6,121 nucleotides of DNA. Origin: Vicinamibacterales bacterium (GTDB lineage Bacteria; Acidobacteriota; Vicinamibacteria; Vicinamibacterales; UBA8438). Below, piece by piece: positions 5,399-6,121 of the stretch. How positions within the stretch are numbered: the stretch's first letter is position 1; each line of letters starts with the position of its first letter. The stretch is taken from assembly GCA_030745255.1 (NCBI GenBank), contig JASLOY010000234.1, forward strand, positions 1 to 6,121, in the 5' to 3' direction. The notes beneath the pieces were generated by a model, which worked only from the letters and a program-made list of their open reading frames with translations, ran no database searches and was not told the origin of the DNA. The position numbers and the translations under genes were made by a program.

Positions 5399-6121
5399 GA
5401 CTCGTACCAAGCCCGAATACCGGATCATCGGGAAGGCCGCTCCGCGGCCAGACGCCTGGGCAAAAGTGTTTGGCGACACGGCGTACGCCCATGACTACAC
5501 CGTGCCCGGGATGCTCTACGCAAAGGTGCTGAGGAGCCGCCACCCCGCCGCGCGGGTCCTGTCCATCGACACCGGTGACGCCGAGAAGCTGCCCGGCGTC
5601 GACGCGGTCTTGACCGCCAAGGATGTGCCGAACAACGAGACGGTCACGCGGTTCGGACAGACCCATCAGGTGGGCGGGTTCGAGGGGCTCTACCGGGTCC
5701 TGGCCGACAAGAAGATCCGATTCAAGGGCGAAGCGGTTGCGCTGGTTGCGGCGACGAGCGAGGCGGTCGCCGAGGAGGCGCTCGGTCTCATTCATGTGGA
5801 GTACGAACCGCTCGAAGGCGTCTTCGATCCGGTCGAGGCGAAGCAGGCCGGCGCCTACCAGGTCGGGGAAGACGAGAGCAACGTCATTTGCAGCTACAAG
5901 GTCAGAAAGGGTGACGTCGAAGAGGGGTTCGCGCTGGCGGATGTCGTGGTCGAGAATACCTACCGGGTTCCGATGGTGGACCACGCCTATCTCGAACCGG
6001 AATCCGGCGTGGCCTGGCTGGATCAGGACGGCGTGATCACCATCCGAGCCGCCACGCAGGTGATCGAGCACTTCAGAGGGATCGCCGATGTCTTGGGCGT
6101 ACCCCACAACAGGGTCCGGAT
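5391..6121 (+). CDS. Molybdenum hydroxylase large (molybdopterin-binding) subunit 2, N-terminal part only
   Basis: 243 codons are visible and the frame is still open at the right edge. The ATG at 5391 overlaps the preceding gene by 8 nt (ATGCCTGA) and has GGAGAG at 5378-5383, seven bases upstream. The N-terminal a/b-hammerhead domain (about 17-148) begins with RIIGKAAPRPDAWAKVFG and includes AYAHDYTVPGMLYAKVLRS (31-49) and FKGEAVALVAA (111-121), all typical of the family. The Mo-cofactor domain begins at about 165 with DHAYLEPE (197-204), close to the usual H-x-x-LEP form, and ATQ with Q223, the counterpart of bovine Gln767. The sequence stops about 13 residues before the expected GGGFGG motif, so it cannot be judged whether this copy has the standard active site. 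It completes the second triad (M-S-L) and looks more canonical than large subunit 1. Substrate unknown. Confidence 0.92.
   Translation, partial: MPETRTKPEYRIIGKAAPRPDAWAKVFGDTAYAHDYTVPGMLYAKVLRSRHPAARVLSIDTGDAEKLPGVDAVLTAKDVPNNETVTRFGQTHQVGGFEGLYRVLADKKIRFKGEAVALVAATSEAVAEEALGLIHVEYEPLEGVFDPVEAKQAGAYQVGEDESNVICSYKVRKGDVEEGFALADVVVENTYRVPMVDHAYLEPESGVAWLDQDGVITIRAATQVIEHFRGIADVLGVPHNRVR

Noticed and set aside
1..6121. tRNA, rRNA, CRISPR arrays, insertion sequences, intrinsic terminators
   Set aside because: I looked for repeat-spacer patterns, transposase motifs, terminal inverted repeats, tRNA-like TTCRANY segments and GC hairpins with T-tracts. I saw none that was convincing.

Overview
The window is a stretch of high-GC bacterial DNA (clearly above 60% G+C by eye, with third codon positions mostly G or C). 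Nearly all of it is one tightly packed operon of molybdenum hydroxylase genes of the xanthine dehydrogenase / CO dehydrogenase family. The style fits a soil or sediment heterotroph, for example a proteobacterium, acidobacterium or a Rokubacteria/NC10-like lineage. Nothing in the sequence fixes the phylum, and no rRNA, tRNA or mobile gene is present to anchor it.

Layout. Positions 1-160 (minus strand) hold the first 53 codons of a divergent gene whose product begins with a clear twin-arginine (Tat) motif, SRRGFFR; the rest lies off the left edge. Positions 161-261 are the shared intergenic region, with an 18-bp imperfect dyad and a possible minus-strand promoter. From 262 to the right edge six plus-strand genes follow: large subunit 1 (262-2625), FAD subunit 1 (2628-3512), 2Fe-2S subunit 1 (3509-3976), FAD subunit 2 (4005-4904), 2Fe-2S subunit 2 (4901-5398), and the first 243 codons of large subunit 2 (5391 to the edge). 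Spacings are 2 nt, a 4-nt ATGA overlap, 28 nt, a 4-nt ATGA overlap and an 8-nt overlap, so the set is almost certainly co-transcribed and translationally coupled.

How the genes work together. Each triad (large Mo-cofactor subunit, medium FAD subunit, small two-cluster 2Fe-2S subunit) is the full part list of a bacterial molybdenum hydroxylase. Such an enzyme inserts water-derived oxygen at an electron-poor C-H bond of a heterocycle, aldehyde or similar substrate and passes electrons Mo -> 2Fe-2S -> 2Fe-2S -> FAD -> acceptor. The window therefore encodes two paralogous enzymes back to back in the order L-M-S / M-S-L. They could catalyse successive hydroxylations of one substrate or act on two related substrates; no substrate can be read from the sequence.

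The most unusual point is large subunit 1. It keeps the catalytic Glu (GVGE, E740) but has Gln where bovine xanthine oxidase has Arg880 (AMQGYGNPQ), GGSFGSS in place of GGGFGGK, and GGG where GQG is usual. This indicates a divergent active-site subtype.
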